Below, one piece after another: positions 44,690 through 56,377 of a DNA stretch of 64,000 bases (positions within the stretch are counted from its first letter, which is position 1; every line of letters begins with the position of its first letter). The stretch comes from Vandiemenella viatica (Eukaryota > Arthropoda > Insecta > Orthoptera > Morabidae). Where the stretch lies: the NCBI GenBank assembly GCA_031002005.1, contig JARYHS010008074.1, positions 270,569,930-270,633,929 on the forward strand, read 5' to 3'. Under the pieces are notes generated by a model, which saw only the letters and a program-made list of their open reading frames with translations, made no database searches and was not told the DNA's origin. The position numbers were made by a program, and so were the translations under genes.

Positions 44690-47600
44690 TCACTCAGGTA
44701 CAGATTTGTGCCCCCACGGTAGGGTTTCTATCCCGTCGGGGAAAATATACCGTTTATCGTCCGTTCTAGACAGACCCAGTTTGGTAATTTGAACAGTATT
44801 TACAACGTGCAGAGTTGATGTGATTCTTTGCTGCAGATGGTATTTTGGTGTTTCACCCTTGAGACAATTTATATAATCCTCCATCTTCTAGTCTCTTTCT
44901 AGAGACGGAGCGCGCCAAACCTTTAGCCCATCTAGAGGTTTGGTTGGACTCGAGCTGGAATGCATACATTTTTGACTGTAACCCTGCAAACTCCGCAATC
45001 AGGGTGCCATTCGCTTCGTCCTTCATAACACCGACAACCTTCTCATTATGAAACTCTATCCCGAAACGATTGTCGGTGCTATATCCGGAAGTATCGAACT
45101 CGTCCCTGTTGCGGCGTATCACTTCATATGGATCACAGTTCCGCACCAAGTAAATGAAGCTGTCCGTGTCCATATAAAGGAAGTTAGGACTTCTAAACTG
45201 AGGAATAGCAAATTCATAATGGAATTGGTACATCCTCAGTTTAGAAAGGGCAAGAATGCACATTCCAACATACACTGGCTTATTGAATACAATCCTAACT
45301 TTCACCATCTCCGTGGCCACAAAGTCTTCGTTGAAAATTGTTGCTCGCTTAAAGTGTGGTGAAGCGATGTGTTTGTGAGCACCGCAGCGGCCCACCCATT
45401 TAGTACACAATTTCACGTCGCGGTATTTTCGAATGTTCTCCATAGTCTTGCCGAAAATTGAGTTGTTCATCAATTTGTAAAAATCTCTCTCGAAATCTGA
45501 TTTTGTCTGACGACGAGAACACATATTGAGAGATATGTAATCTTTCAATCACGGTGACTGATTGAAAGATATTACTCGGTGAATGTTGGTAACCTGCAAC
45601 CCCAAGCCTACACATTGCTGGAGGACTCGGTAATGAGAACATACCGTACCTTGTTCTCCAGTGTGGCCATCAGCTTGGGGAGGGTAGAACCTATAGGGGC
45701 TTTGTGGTCAGGACATGGCGGCAGGTCTGCTAGAACGTCGTGTTTATCTAGGGGAATCGTAAGATCTACCTCCAATACGAATCCCAGAGGCGAGTCGGCA
45801 GCAACGCTCATGAAATCTATGCTAGCAATATCTTTAGCTGATAGCCATTGAAACCCACCAGAAGGTAGATACTTCGACATGGCCCAGCCATAGAGATTGT
45901 TTACGTCGAAGTACATTGTAAAATCTTCAGACGCCTCACAGTTGTACTCCGACATGTACCAGTTATTCGCCTTGGCATACCTATGCATGCACTGGCAAAT
46001 ACCTCCGCGAATTCCTCGTTCGAAAAGGAGCAGCATTTCGAAATCCGTCAGAAGGTCCAGTTCAACACGCTCGCTCCTTAACATGGCCTGCCACGAAAGG
46101 CCTAGGGATGTGAAGTTGTGGGCGGGGTCCAGGGTGTATTTCCCCAAACATACACTCCTAAATTTCTCAAACAGATCTGCAAGTAACCGCACATCTGTGC
46201 TCATGTACAGACTTGCATATTCTCTCAAAGTCTTGATCTGGAAAGTCCGCCACACTTGTGTCACATGTTAGTAATCTTCATCTGAAATATCCGACTCCGA
46301 CAACGAACTATAAAATTTTGATTTTGGAGGGAGCGTGGCCTCGTCGAGTTTATCCCACGAATCCATATATTCGTATGGGAAGACTCCTTTTCGCCTGACT
46401 AATTGGAACTTCTCAGGGTCGGTGAAATGACGACGGGTAATGATCATATCACCGTCCTCAAGGGTCCCAACCAGTTTGTCTAAAGGGGACTGCAGGAAAT
46501 GGTATGAGTCCAGAAACCTTAATATACTTGAAGTGTATTCAATCTTTTTAGAAAAAGAAATATATCGTTCTGTGTTGACGCACATCCATCCCATCGCCGT
46601 CGAGTTTTGATATAGCCATAACTATGAAATGTGCGTCATACCCAGAAAGATTGTGAAAGAACATGGGTATGTACCTTTTATTTTGAAACTGCGAATTGCA
46701 GTCATTATGTGCAGCCCCTCTAAATTTCCCTGTGATATGACAGTGATCGCGAACCTTGACAGTACCCGGTTCAATGTCTTTCTCACAGATGTGGCATACT
46801 GTAGCATCAGCAAATTCTGTTTCCTGCAAATCTGCCATTACAAGAGAGATACATAATTTGTAAATTTTATCGACTTCCTTGGCAAGATTAACGAGTTCGT
46901 CAACAAGCCATTTCTCGGGATTTACGCCCGAGTAGGAGTCGAAACGCGACAGACTAGGTACGTCCGCACAAAGGACCTGGTATGCGGCAGCGAAAGGGAC
47001 ATGTTTCTGGACGGTAGTAGTGTGAGAGGCGTTCGGTGGAGGACTGCACGAAACATAAGGTTATAATAAACTTCCAAAATCCGCGTAAACGACGACGGGT
47101 ACACGCTGCTGGTGCACAAAATCCTTAAACTTTAAAGTCTTATCGTCGTAACCGGGTAGATCAACTCTCACTGGATTTATCCTTGCGCAATCGATCTCGT
47201 GGCGGTCCAGAAGATCTTTGCGTACGAAATGTTGCAGACATCTGTCACAAATAAATATAGCACGATTTTCTGTAGTTAACATGGGCGCCGGGAGGGGGGT
47301 GCAAGGGGGTGCACTTGCACCCCCCTGCCAAGAAATAAAATGTATAGAAAAAGATTAAGAAACAAAAATTTTGTCATTAAATTCTGTTTGAACATTAACT
47401 TAAAGCGTTTGTGGTCCATATTTGTCCAACACCTTACCAATAAAATAAGTGTCCACCTAAGTACTACTAAATGACTGTTCAGTGTTACATGTTGTCGCTG
47501 GAACAGTTGGACCAATCTTGATTGCTTCGCGTACCGCTGAGTAAAACGGGTGTCAACAGTGCGCGGGCACTGTAATGTGCCTCTAAAAGTGCGACAGATT

Positions 47601-49811
47601 GCAACATATCAAGGGCTTGGAAAGTACCCCTGAGTAGCTACCCTGATGAACTACAGACTTGTTCGAAAGAAGCAACTGAACTAACCATCTGCAAAACTAT
47701 TCACATGTCAGATTTGCGTCATTTAGTTTGGTAACTAATTCATGTCTTTTGTGAACCCATTTTTTTATGTTCTTGTAACCCCTGAAACGTGTCATGTGCG
47801 AGGCTCAATATTAGTACGTTGATAGAGAAATAATCAAGTAGTTTTAAATGCTGACGCCATACAGTGCGCCTAAAAACAATTTTTGAAGTAGTGTCACTTC
47901 CAAGAGATTATTACTACTTCTTTCCAAATTTTTCTACCTTTCTCGAAAGTAAAAGCAAACTCCATCGTGACATAATAACAGTGATAATTTATTTATGTGA
48001 TTGTGTAATGTTTTTATATTATTATTTACTTGTTTTAATTGGATGCACACGAGCTCAACTTTGGCAGAAAATGCAGCAATCACTAATAATGCCAAAATGT
48101 ATGTTTGTGTTGTCGCAGTCGTGTGGAACTGATATGCTTTGGTTTTCGTTATCGAGTCTGGTGCCTTGTGCACAATTTCTTCTAAATTTTGCACAATAGT
48201 AATAAAATTGGTTGAAAATCTTCTTGTACTCTTGTGCTTTTCTGTTAAAAGAAGGGGGGTGTATTTGGAATATTTCGCTGCAGTATGCTCTCTCTAAATA
48301 AATTATGATGTCCTTTGTCGTCCCAGCAGCATTTCTCACTTAATTGACATCGTTCAGATCATTGATGATAAGATTCAATATTTGGCTTGCGAAGTGGAAT
48401 AACAGAGCTCTAGGTTACTTAATTTTCTGAACAACACCTACATGACTAGCCATTGCAGCACAGCCGACGTATCCTAAACCAACAGGTTTATTTCAATCAA
48501 AGAAAATCTAGAAAGTGAACAATAGTTTATGAAAAGGTTTTAGCGTCATATATCCCCGGAAATCTTCACGAATTATTGGGTTTTTACTATCTTCATTACA
48601 ACGTAGATAGCGAACACCAATCGATAATTGCTCTGTACCACTAATATCCGCAGTATTATCAACTAACACCAAGAAATCCAAAACATCCTTCACTTCCTCA
48701 ATTAGTTTGCTTTTCAGAACATCACAAAAAAAAATTCACTTCATTTTGGATCTGAAGTATATGTATAACACGTTTTTTTTTTTTTTTTTTTTTTTTTTTG
48801 CGTTTATGCTAATTTTTTGCGTCCCCAAAGTCAATTCGAAAACGTAGCACATCTGTGAAAACAGAACCCTCATCGACTTTCCCGCAAAATGGAGGATCAT
48901 GCTGGATGCAAAATAAATTTGTTGATACAACTGATTAAAGTTTCACACGATTTTTTTTTCAATTGCCTTGTGATATGCCGTATTAAACGATTCAAGAACA
49001 CTTAGTCCCCTTCTGCCCATGATTTTTTCAAAATAATTTTTGAAGGCTTCGCGTCTATATGCCACTTACTTGTCGCATGAGACTGTGCAGCTTCATGAAG
49101 TCAAGGAGAAGCGATAAATTCTCCTTGTAGACCGGACTGTTTTTGAGGCAGAAACAAAACACATATCCGACGTAAAGGTTCTTTTGGTATAGCTGAGTAG
49201 ACCAACCAGAGGTAGATTGTAAGTCATTCAGATTGAAACGTTCTTTTAGCATCAAGGTTTACGTCATTTTTAAAATTGTATACTTTACTAGGATTCGAAG
49301 GATATCTCAGCAATTTAAGTTTTATAATCAAAATTTAAACACATGCCAACGTCCAGTAATGAATTAATTGTGCTTCTGCTCGTAGAATCGATCGATACAT
49401 GTTGTTGAAGGTATTTGCTGATAGAACATGTGCCTATAAACAAAACATAAGTTTTAGTTAAGTAATGAAACTAGTTCAAGATTAAGAAATCAACACGGAA
49501 GAAAACGGGCCGAAAAATAATTAGTAAAAAATGATACGAACGAACAAACGACCTACTTGAGCTACCTTAACTTTATTAGCTATTCTCCGCGACATCGTTT
49601 GCGTTTATAAAAAGTATCCTGTATGATATTCCATGATTTTTTTAAAAATTTACTACAGTCCTTTCAGCCGTTCAATGGTGATAAAAGGACAAACATCCAA
49701 ACATACTTTTGCATTCATAATACACGTAATTTTAGTAAAATCAATATACATCTACATACATACTCTACAATTCACAAAATTGTGGGTGGCAGAGGGTGCT
49801 CAACACCAAAG

Positions 49812-50035
49812 CTAATCTCTTTGTTGTGCATTCCAATCCCTAATGGTACTAGGGAAAAAATAATTCATATAAGAATCAGTGCGGCACCTTATTTCTCTAA
49901 TTTTATCTTTCCTGTCCTTCCGACTCAAATAGGTTGGTGGAAGAAGTATTTCACTACACTCGAAAGTGAAAGTGGGAGTACGCAAGTTTACCAATAAGAT
50001 TAAACGAAACGTGTGTCGTCTATATACCAGAGACT
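49812..50035 (-). pseudogene. LINE C-terminal fragment nested in the hAT
   Basis: Minus-strand frame LLPPTYLSRKDRKDKIREIR then RCRTDSYMNYFFPSTIRDWN, the usual end of CR1/L2/Jockey-type LINE proteins. It lies wholly within the hAT element and so arrived with it or after it. Confidence 0.6.
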
Positions 50036-50039
50036 CCCA

Positions 50040-50300
50040 GCCTAGTCTACCATGGGCAATGGAATGCACCCCCCTGACATCCCAGGGTCGCCCGGAAATT
50101 TGGGCCGATAGGGAGCGGGGAGCACCAATCACAGCCCTGGTGCACCCCCCTACAATCCCGGGTCGCCGTGTGGGCAGTAGTAGAGCTACAAAAAAAAAAA
50201 AACAAAAGTTCGCCCAGCCCGGAAATTTTGGCCGATGGGGGGGGGGGGCACCAATGCAGCCCTGGTGCACCCCCCTAGAACCAATCCTGCCGGCGCCCAT
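50040..50300. repeat. GC-rich subterminal repeats of the hAT
   Basis: Three related blocks each pair GCACCCCCCT with ATCCYGGGTCGCC or GGAAATTTTGGCCGATGGGG. Similar but shorter matter (GTGCAAGGGGGTGCACTTGC) is at the other end near 47300. Confidence 0.6.
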
Positions 50301-51205
50301 GGTAGTTAATGAAGATTTTACTAGCCACGAAAAGTCGTGAATCCAACAGTAATGGAATTTACCACTACCGTCGGTAATCATCAACATGTTTATGTGTTTA
50401 TCGCGTTTGTCTGCAGTGTGATGCAGGGCCCTTGAAACTACATGTCTACCTTTAACTACATCCAGACCGAAAACTTTTACAGAATAGTTTTGATTTTGCC
50501 TCTCAAATTTGGAAATATCAGAGAGTTTTACCGGAAACTCAATACCTGAAGAAACGAATTTGTGGTTGGCGTATGCTTGCCTGTAATTAGAAACTCGTGA
50601 TGCATTTTTTCGGCGCCTTTACTAAAGAAGCAAGTAGCGTCCATAGAAAGCATTGTTCGTCTTTGTTTTTAACATTGATGACGGCCTTCTTTCTACAGAT
50701 ATCAAGTTGCGGAGCAACATAGGAAGACCGCCGATAGAAAGGTTCGAATTTTGAATTATTAATGTCGAGGGATATTATTCTATCGAGAGTTTTCCCACTG
50801 TCGCGCTCTTGGAACTCTCTTAATTTTACAATGATCTCTGACTTCACATATTTTTATACCAATCCGACAGGCAAGTGCTCCTTGTGATCTCACGCATCTT
50901 TGTGAAAAAACACAAACGGGCGGTTTTGAAATTTAAATCCTTCTGAATTCTGAATGAAGTAACCATCCCAACCTGTACCTTTACGGACGGGGAGGACTGA
51001 TTATCTACAATTTCGCGAATTTTTTATTCAAAAGGTCAAAGCATGCATAATTGAAATTAACAGGTTCAATATAATTTGGGAAATTTTGAAGTGTACCGGA
51101 ATATATTCTACTCTTAAATGCACTTTGCTGTCTTCAAGGACCAAGGACGATGATGCCAACTCACCCCACGTTGCTGCTTGGCTGCTTGATGCTACTGGAC
51201 TATTA

Positions 51206-52602
51206 CTATGTGTTGCCGAGGTGGATGTGATGCTTGATTGCTTGATGGTGTCGGCTGAGAACTGCCTCCAATGTCTGGTCACGAGGAAGGCGTAGTGATC
51301 TGTTGCTTGGTCCCGCCACGGCGGGCACGGGTGCGGTGCTTGGTCCTGACACGGTAGACTGATGGTTTGGGCCCGCCGCAGCAGGCATGGGTGCGGTGCT
51401 TGGTCCCACCACGGCGAGCATGCGTGCGGCTGGTCACCAACTAGATTCGGTGCTTGGTCCCGCAACGGCGGCGGCAGGAGTCTCCCAAGGCCGCCACATT
51501 GGTGGTGGAGGATGCTCATTCCTCCTGACCACAGGGTCGTTCCTGTTTACGACCGACCCAGAACCTGTATCAGACAAAAAAAAATATTAGTGCTGTGTGG
51601 GAAAAATGCTCTAATATAATTATATTAAGCAGGTAAATAATGTACTTATCATTTAAGTGCGTCGGTGGCTGAATAGCTTGAGATGATTGAATAACCCATT
51701 GATGCGGTGTATGTATGAAACTGGATGGTGGCACACTCCATGATCCTGCCTGACTTGGAGACGGTTGCATTAAATCCGAAACCGAAAAAACTAAAAGTAA
51801 ATATTTTTTAACAATAAAATAGTAATTGCCTTAAATAATGTACTTACCATTCCAGTACGACGGTTGTTGAATTCCTTGAGATGATGGAATAACCGATTGA
51901 TGCGGTGTTGTTAAAAAACTATACGAAGGCATATTCCAAGTTTCTGTCTGGCTCGGAGACGGTTGCATTGAATCTGAAAACATGAAAAATAAACACCTTT
52001 TCAAATAATAATAAAAAAAAGTTTGTAGTTACATTAGAATATGAACTCACCATTCCAATGCGGCGGTGGTTGAATTGTTTGTGCCGATGGAATAATCCAT
52101 TGATGTGGTGTGGCTACAAAACTGGAAGAAGGCATACTTCAAGTTCCTGCCTGGCATACTCCATGAACCTGCCGGACTGAAATCTGAAACAGAAAAAAAA
52201 AATGTTACTGTAACATGAAAAAGAAAATACTTTTCTTCAAATAATAAAAACTTAACACTTACCGTTTGTAATTTTTGGCCGTTTGGGACTCGGTAATTCC
52301 GGAGTCGTGCTTCGCTTACTTGGCATGTCTGAAATACAAAAGAGGGAATATATTAGTGAAAACACCCACAAAGAAATAAAAGTAAATATATATATCACTA
52401 CTCACCATCAAGAAGAGAGAATAAATAATTTTCGTAATCACTTATATCTGGGAACAGACAAAATTATTAAAAAACGAAACGAATAAAACTAAGTATTTAC
52501 ATGTATAAAAACATACTTACCATTGTTGAGAAGGTCGTTAGTTTCAATGTCCAAGTCACTTGGAAGTTCCATGTCGTTAAAGACAATATTTTCTGAAGAC
52601 AT
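51206..52602 (-). CDS. Spliced 5' exons of the Polinton polymerase gene
   Basis: A run of exons with consensus splice sites, mostly phase 1: exon 1 52521-52602 (ATG, donor gtaagtatg), exon 2 52406-52447, exon 3 52263-52328 (encodes PSKRSTTPELPSPKRPKI, nuclear-signal-like), exon 4 52051-52183, exon 5 51848-51973, exon 6 51650-51775, exon 7 from 51564. Exons 4-6 are duplicates encoding PSPSQ...TPHQ-x-VI-x-SSQ-type Gln/Pro/Ser-rich peptide. Exon 4 is 133 bp (a 1-base shift); exon 6 has mutated acceptor (gg) and donor (ataagt). Exon 7 continues into Pro/Ala repeats (GPSTAPMPAAAGP) before the polymerase domain. The exon structure is inferred from sequence alone. Confidence 0.65.
51650..52183 (-). 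repeat. Three tandem duplicated exons with introns (~200-bp unit)
   Basis: Units at 52051-52183, 51848-51973 and 51650-51775 each carry a phrase like ACACCGCATCAATGG and a donor/acceptor pair; the intron pieces are alike too. The duplication therefore copied exon plus intron. Confidence 0.8.
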
Positions 52603-52696
52603 CTTGCGAGCGAGGTAGCTACAATGTGCACCGTTCAAGAGCTGCAAGTCGAATGACTGTGGAATGGCGTGGACTGGTATCTTATATTGTATGGCC

Positions 52697-53693
52697 GCAC
52701 GTTTCCAGGTAGCGAGAACCGGTTTTTGTTCGCCAGCCCGCTCTACAAAACTGGTTCGCGGCGCGGGGTATCAGGTTACAACAGGTCTGTACCTGCAAAG
52801 GGTATCAGGTACACCAAAGGAACACCTGCATAGAATATCAGGATACAAGGCCAACAGTAGGATATCAGGTTACATAAGAACACCTGCATAGAGTATCGGG
52901 TTACAAGGCCAACGTTAGGATCTCAGGTTACACTGGAACACCTGCATAGAGTATCGGGTTACAACAGGTTTGTACCTGCCCGCGGTTTCGAATTCAAGGT
53001 CAGAGGCAGGGTATCCGGTTACAAGGCCAACGGTAGGATATTAGGTTACATTGGAACAGCTGCATAGAGTATCAGGTTTCAAGGTCAGTGACAGGGTATC
53101 AGGTAACAAGGAGGGGGAACTGAGGTTAGTGGGGAGGGAAGGGGGGTATCAGGTTACATGTAGGGGAAACTGAGGTTTAAAGGTCAGCGGTAGGATATCA
53201 GATTACACTGAATACCTGCATAGAGTATCAGGTTTCAAGGAGGGGGAACTGAGGTTAGTGGGGAGGGGAGGGGGTGTATTAGGTAACAACAAGTTTGTAC
53301 CTGGAAAGAGCATCAGGTTACAAGGCCAACGGTATGATATCAGGTTACACTGGAACACCTGCATAAAGTATCAGGTTACAAGGAGGTGGAACTGAGGTTT
53401 CAAGGTACATGGTAGGATATCAGATTACACTGAGACACCCGCATAGAGTATAGGGTTATAAGGCCAACGGAAGGGTATCAGGTTACACCGCGGGGTATCA
53501 GGTTTCAAGGTCAATGACAGGGTACCAGGTTACAAGGAGGGGAAACTCAGGTTAGTGGGAAAGAGAGGGGGGTATCAGTTACAAGTAGGGAGAGGGGGAG
53601 GGGGTATCGATTACACTTTTTTGGTCCAGGGGGTGAGCGCTCACTCTTGTCCATAAGAGCCCATTGAGCCGTCACGCTGGAGTCCTATCTACT
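52697..53693 (-). repeat. Polinton right terminal inverted repeat
   Basis: Inverted partner of 36727-37783. About 60 bp shorter, because the minisatellite copy number and order differ between ends. Confidence 0.9.
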
Positions 53694-54060
53694 ATTGATA
53701 AACATCATAATAAAATCAACTAAGCTGCGGCATAAAGCTGTATGATGCATGGCTTCATTTGCAAGGAAGGAACAACTGACACAATCCCTACCGAGCTACC
53801 CAACCATGTGGGTGTGTGCCCTCTTCTAACTGGCCGAACTATTCAAACCTTTCAGAAGATGGTCAGTTGTGCTTATTAAAACATGTAAAACACATCTTAA
53901 TCCAGATCACCCAAGGAGAATGCCGATGAAGTGCGGCCGAAATGTCGGCTATTAATACCAGGACGCAGTACAATACTGAGAGCCTGGAAACCATCTTCCA
54001 CATTGCCTTAACCAATTAAAAGATATTCACGTGACTATTCTCCCCATCTTTCAAATCTTT
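53694..54060 (+). pseudogene. Penelope-like element, 3' end (after Polinton)
   Basis: It starts with the second ATTGAT copy, continues the frame as IDKHHNKIN, then a stop. The tail contains GAAGTGCGGCCGAAATGTCG and GGCTATTAATACC, a sequence style common after Penelope-like ORFs. Together with 36240-36726 it forms one interrupted element. Confidence 0.65.
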
Positions 54061-55041
54061 TCTTTCAGTTACAGACGTTTCTGATAAGACTACATATTAA
54101 TTTCACCGTCAAATTACCTACTACTGATGTCAAATTCACGGCCCATTTCAATCATTTTTATCTCCCTTGCTTTATCAACTGGTAGGCCTAATGCTTCCCA
54201 CATTTACAGATCTTTATAAACAGCAGATCTCCAGGTTCATTGCAATTAATATTTCAAAATATTGTACAATGTTTTATCCCAATATCCTTAACACAACTAA
54301 CCCCAAACACATTGGCCCCTTTAATACCCCTTTTATGCCCTTAGATTTTTACTTATTTTAGCATTTTAGTTTCTCCATAACATTCCTGTACCCATTTCAA
54401 GATTCTCAATGCACTCGTTTCTACTTACGTGAAGAAACTCTACTCGCATTTCCTTTTCCATTGCAGTATACCAGTTACTTAAAATCCCTGATTTTTTCTT
54501 ATCCTTGGTAATTTAGTCTACAATTTTCTGAATACCTTCACCTTCCCTCAGTTTTCTAACACAGCCATAGAAGTTTCACCACACATTATTCTCCACAATC
54601 CCATCTTTAGCTTCCCTTATTTGTGTTATTAATTCCTTGCTAATTGTCTCAAGAGTTGCCAATTGGCCTATTGCCTCTTAACTCTGTTATGTGGTCTTCT
54701 CACTAACCTCATTACCCTTGTCACGTTCCTATTTTATGTAGTATAAAGGTTCCTTGCTTTTTATGTTCTATTATGGAGTAAACATTTCTTCCTCCGTTCT
54801 CATTATTCCTTTGATCTGTTCCCACCTCCACTCCACTGTACTGCTGCTATCTTTCCACCTTCTTAAATTACCACTGATATATCTTTTCATTACTGATTTT
54901 TGTAATTGTATCTATACTCATCTTCAGTTGTAACTCCTAGTTTACTGAACCCTGTAATATCCATCAGAACTACTTCATCAGTTATTCCTTCTTTATCTTG
55001 AGACTCCATAATGTTATCATCAGTCTTTATTAGGAAGGTAT
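54060..55041 (-). pseudogene. LINE fragment, same family as 24950-28170
   Basis: Minus-strand sequence aligns with the LINE at 25640-26340: an endonuclease-end phrase like DITGFSKLGVTTEDEYRYNY matching RGFSKPVAKIEGGNRYNY, then WEQIKGIM and TPFIMKST-type sequence. The LTR element at 55042-60281 is inserted in it; the upstream bit resumes at 60282-60354. Confidence 0.7.
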
Positions 55042-55757
55042 TATTAAGGTTCTTTATGGTGGTTTAAGAACTGCATTAATTAATTAAAAAGTCCACCAAA
55101 CAGATTATTTTTGAAGAGCTGTTTTATTTTGAATCAAACAAGTCAGTGATATTCACAAGCATAGTTACAATCCAAAGACGCACTTCTGAATAATCGTAAA
55201 GATAATCTCTGTGAACTCCACTGAATACTGCCAACTAAACTGACTTACTTACTGAATAACTGAATGAATGTCTATGTCCAGGTGATCTGTTTATATAGAA
55301 TCTATCGAAATTACGAGAGTCCTTCAAAGGCATCCGCCCGATATTTCTCGATCATAAACAATCACTCAAACAATCAAACATATTAAAAACAATCGGAATT
55401 GATACAAAATTAATTAATAACATTACAGAATGATCAGAAATGGTAATTATAGATACTTAAATACAAAATTATTTACAGAAATCCTTTCAAAACGGTAGAA
55501 AATTGTCCTGTAGACACCGTAACTTACAGTAATACATGGAATTACAAAAATTTAGGAAATTCTCTTGCACCATTCGGTTCTTAAACATATTAAATGGACT
55601 TTAAATAATTTTGTTACATAAAATAAAGTCTATATACCCTGATTTACCAGAATTTACAAAATAAACATATCAAATCACCTTCAAGCAAACTTTAGCTCAC
55701 TACAAATATTTCATACAGTACAATACTATTCAAAATTCAGGTATTAGGGCTGTTACA
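55042..55757 (-). repeat. 3' LTR
   Basis: Minus-strand TGTAACAGCCC...CCTTAATA. Directly inside it on the minus strand is a purine tract CCTGGGGAGGGGT (plus 55758-55770), the plus-strand primer. Confidence 0.9.
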
Positions 55758-56377
55758 ACCCCTCCCCAGGATTCACTTAATTTTACAAAGATAAAATTGA
55801 TTGAATCCGTCACGAATCTAAGCAGGTTGAATGTACACATAATGCAGACACGAACAGATTCAATCAATCAACCATAATAACTTTTACAATGAACAAATAC
55901 AATTCTTCATTACATACAACATCTGCACATAGTCCATGGCACTGATTTTGGTTACAATAATTGTCTTTTCTCAGATCCAATCATTTTATCATTTACTGTA
56001 TTTACACAACAAACGTTCAATGCCATCACTTTAAGTTACAATTATTTTCACTCCAAATTGCACACTTGATATCTGCTTGTTAATGACAACAGTTTGATTA
56101 CATTTTACAGCTGATAATTTGTCACCACAATGTAGAGAGTCACAACATCATGAAAATATCAAAAGTTTCTACACAAAACTGTCACAAATTATACATTGAA
56201 ATGCTTACATCTGCATCTGAACTTAAGTACTCACACAAGCTATTTACATTCATCAATTGACATACTTATTTACAAAATTAGATATTTACATGTAGGGACC
56301 CCTCCCCAAACCATGCATTTCAATTAATTTTCATAAGTGGGTTCCAGGAGTTCCCTGGAAACCCAGAACCATGTAAG

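Larger units (their letters stand above)
47280..50301 (-). mobile_element. hAT element inserted in the polymerase gene
   Basis: 3022 bp with termini CATGGGCGCCGG in inverted order and an 8-bp duplication GTAGTTAA (47272-47279, 50302-50309), which fits the hAT target pattern nTnnnnAn. A minus-strand transposase relic remains: DNTADISGTEQLSIGVRYL (about 48600-48660), VGLGYVGCAAMASHVGVVQ (about 48420-48480) and a cysteine-bearing N-terminal piece near 49050-49255, as in the ZMYM1/ZNF862-like hAT group. GC-rich subterminal repeats with CACCCCCCT lie at both ends. A poly(T) run is at 48775-48799. Confidence 0.85.
44690..52602 (-). pseudogene. Protein-primed family-B DNA polymerase, interrupted
   Basis: It runs leftward from a start codon at 52600-52602 through spliced exons (see 51206-52602), then the core. 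N-domain: RRSSYVAPQLD and KAVINVKNKDEQCFLW (50587-50847). A hAT element (47280-50301) splits the gene. Exonuclease motif YADFGSLL is at 47064-47087; CHICEKD and VRDHCHITGKFRGAAHNDC are at 46730-46800; FFHNLSGYDAHF follows. Motif A DVNNLYGWAM at 45878-45907, motif B KLMNNSIFGKT at 45444-45476, motif C YMDTDS at 45159-45176; the C-terminus is LPWGHKSVPE, ending at 44690. Nonsense codons at 47061-47063 and 46268-46270; frameshifts near 46570, 45620, 45560 and 44880. The usual role is to replicate the linear element from a terminal protein. Confidence 0.85.
36727..53693. mobile_element. Polinton/Maverick element, full length, inactive
   Basis: 16,967 bp between AGTAGATAGG and CCTATCTACT, with a 6-bp target duplication ATTGAT (36721-36726, 53694-53699). 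The AG...CT ends and 6-bp duplication are Polinton hallmarks. Gene order: unknown protein, major capsid, small ORF, penton and PLA2/protease genes leftward; ATPase, unknown proteins and integrase rightward; DNA polymerase B leftward. Polintons are large DNA transposons related to adenoviruses and virophages that may form virions (established family knowledge). Nearly every gene is broken, so this copy is a fossil. A later hAT element interrupts the polymerase. Confidence 0.95.

Noticed and set aside
50587..51519. Separate proline-rich gene upstream of the polymerase
   Set aside because: Splice sites and position indicate that it is the N-terminal extension of the polymerase gene.
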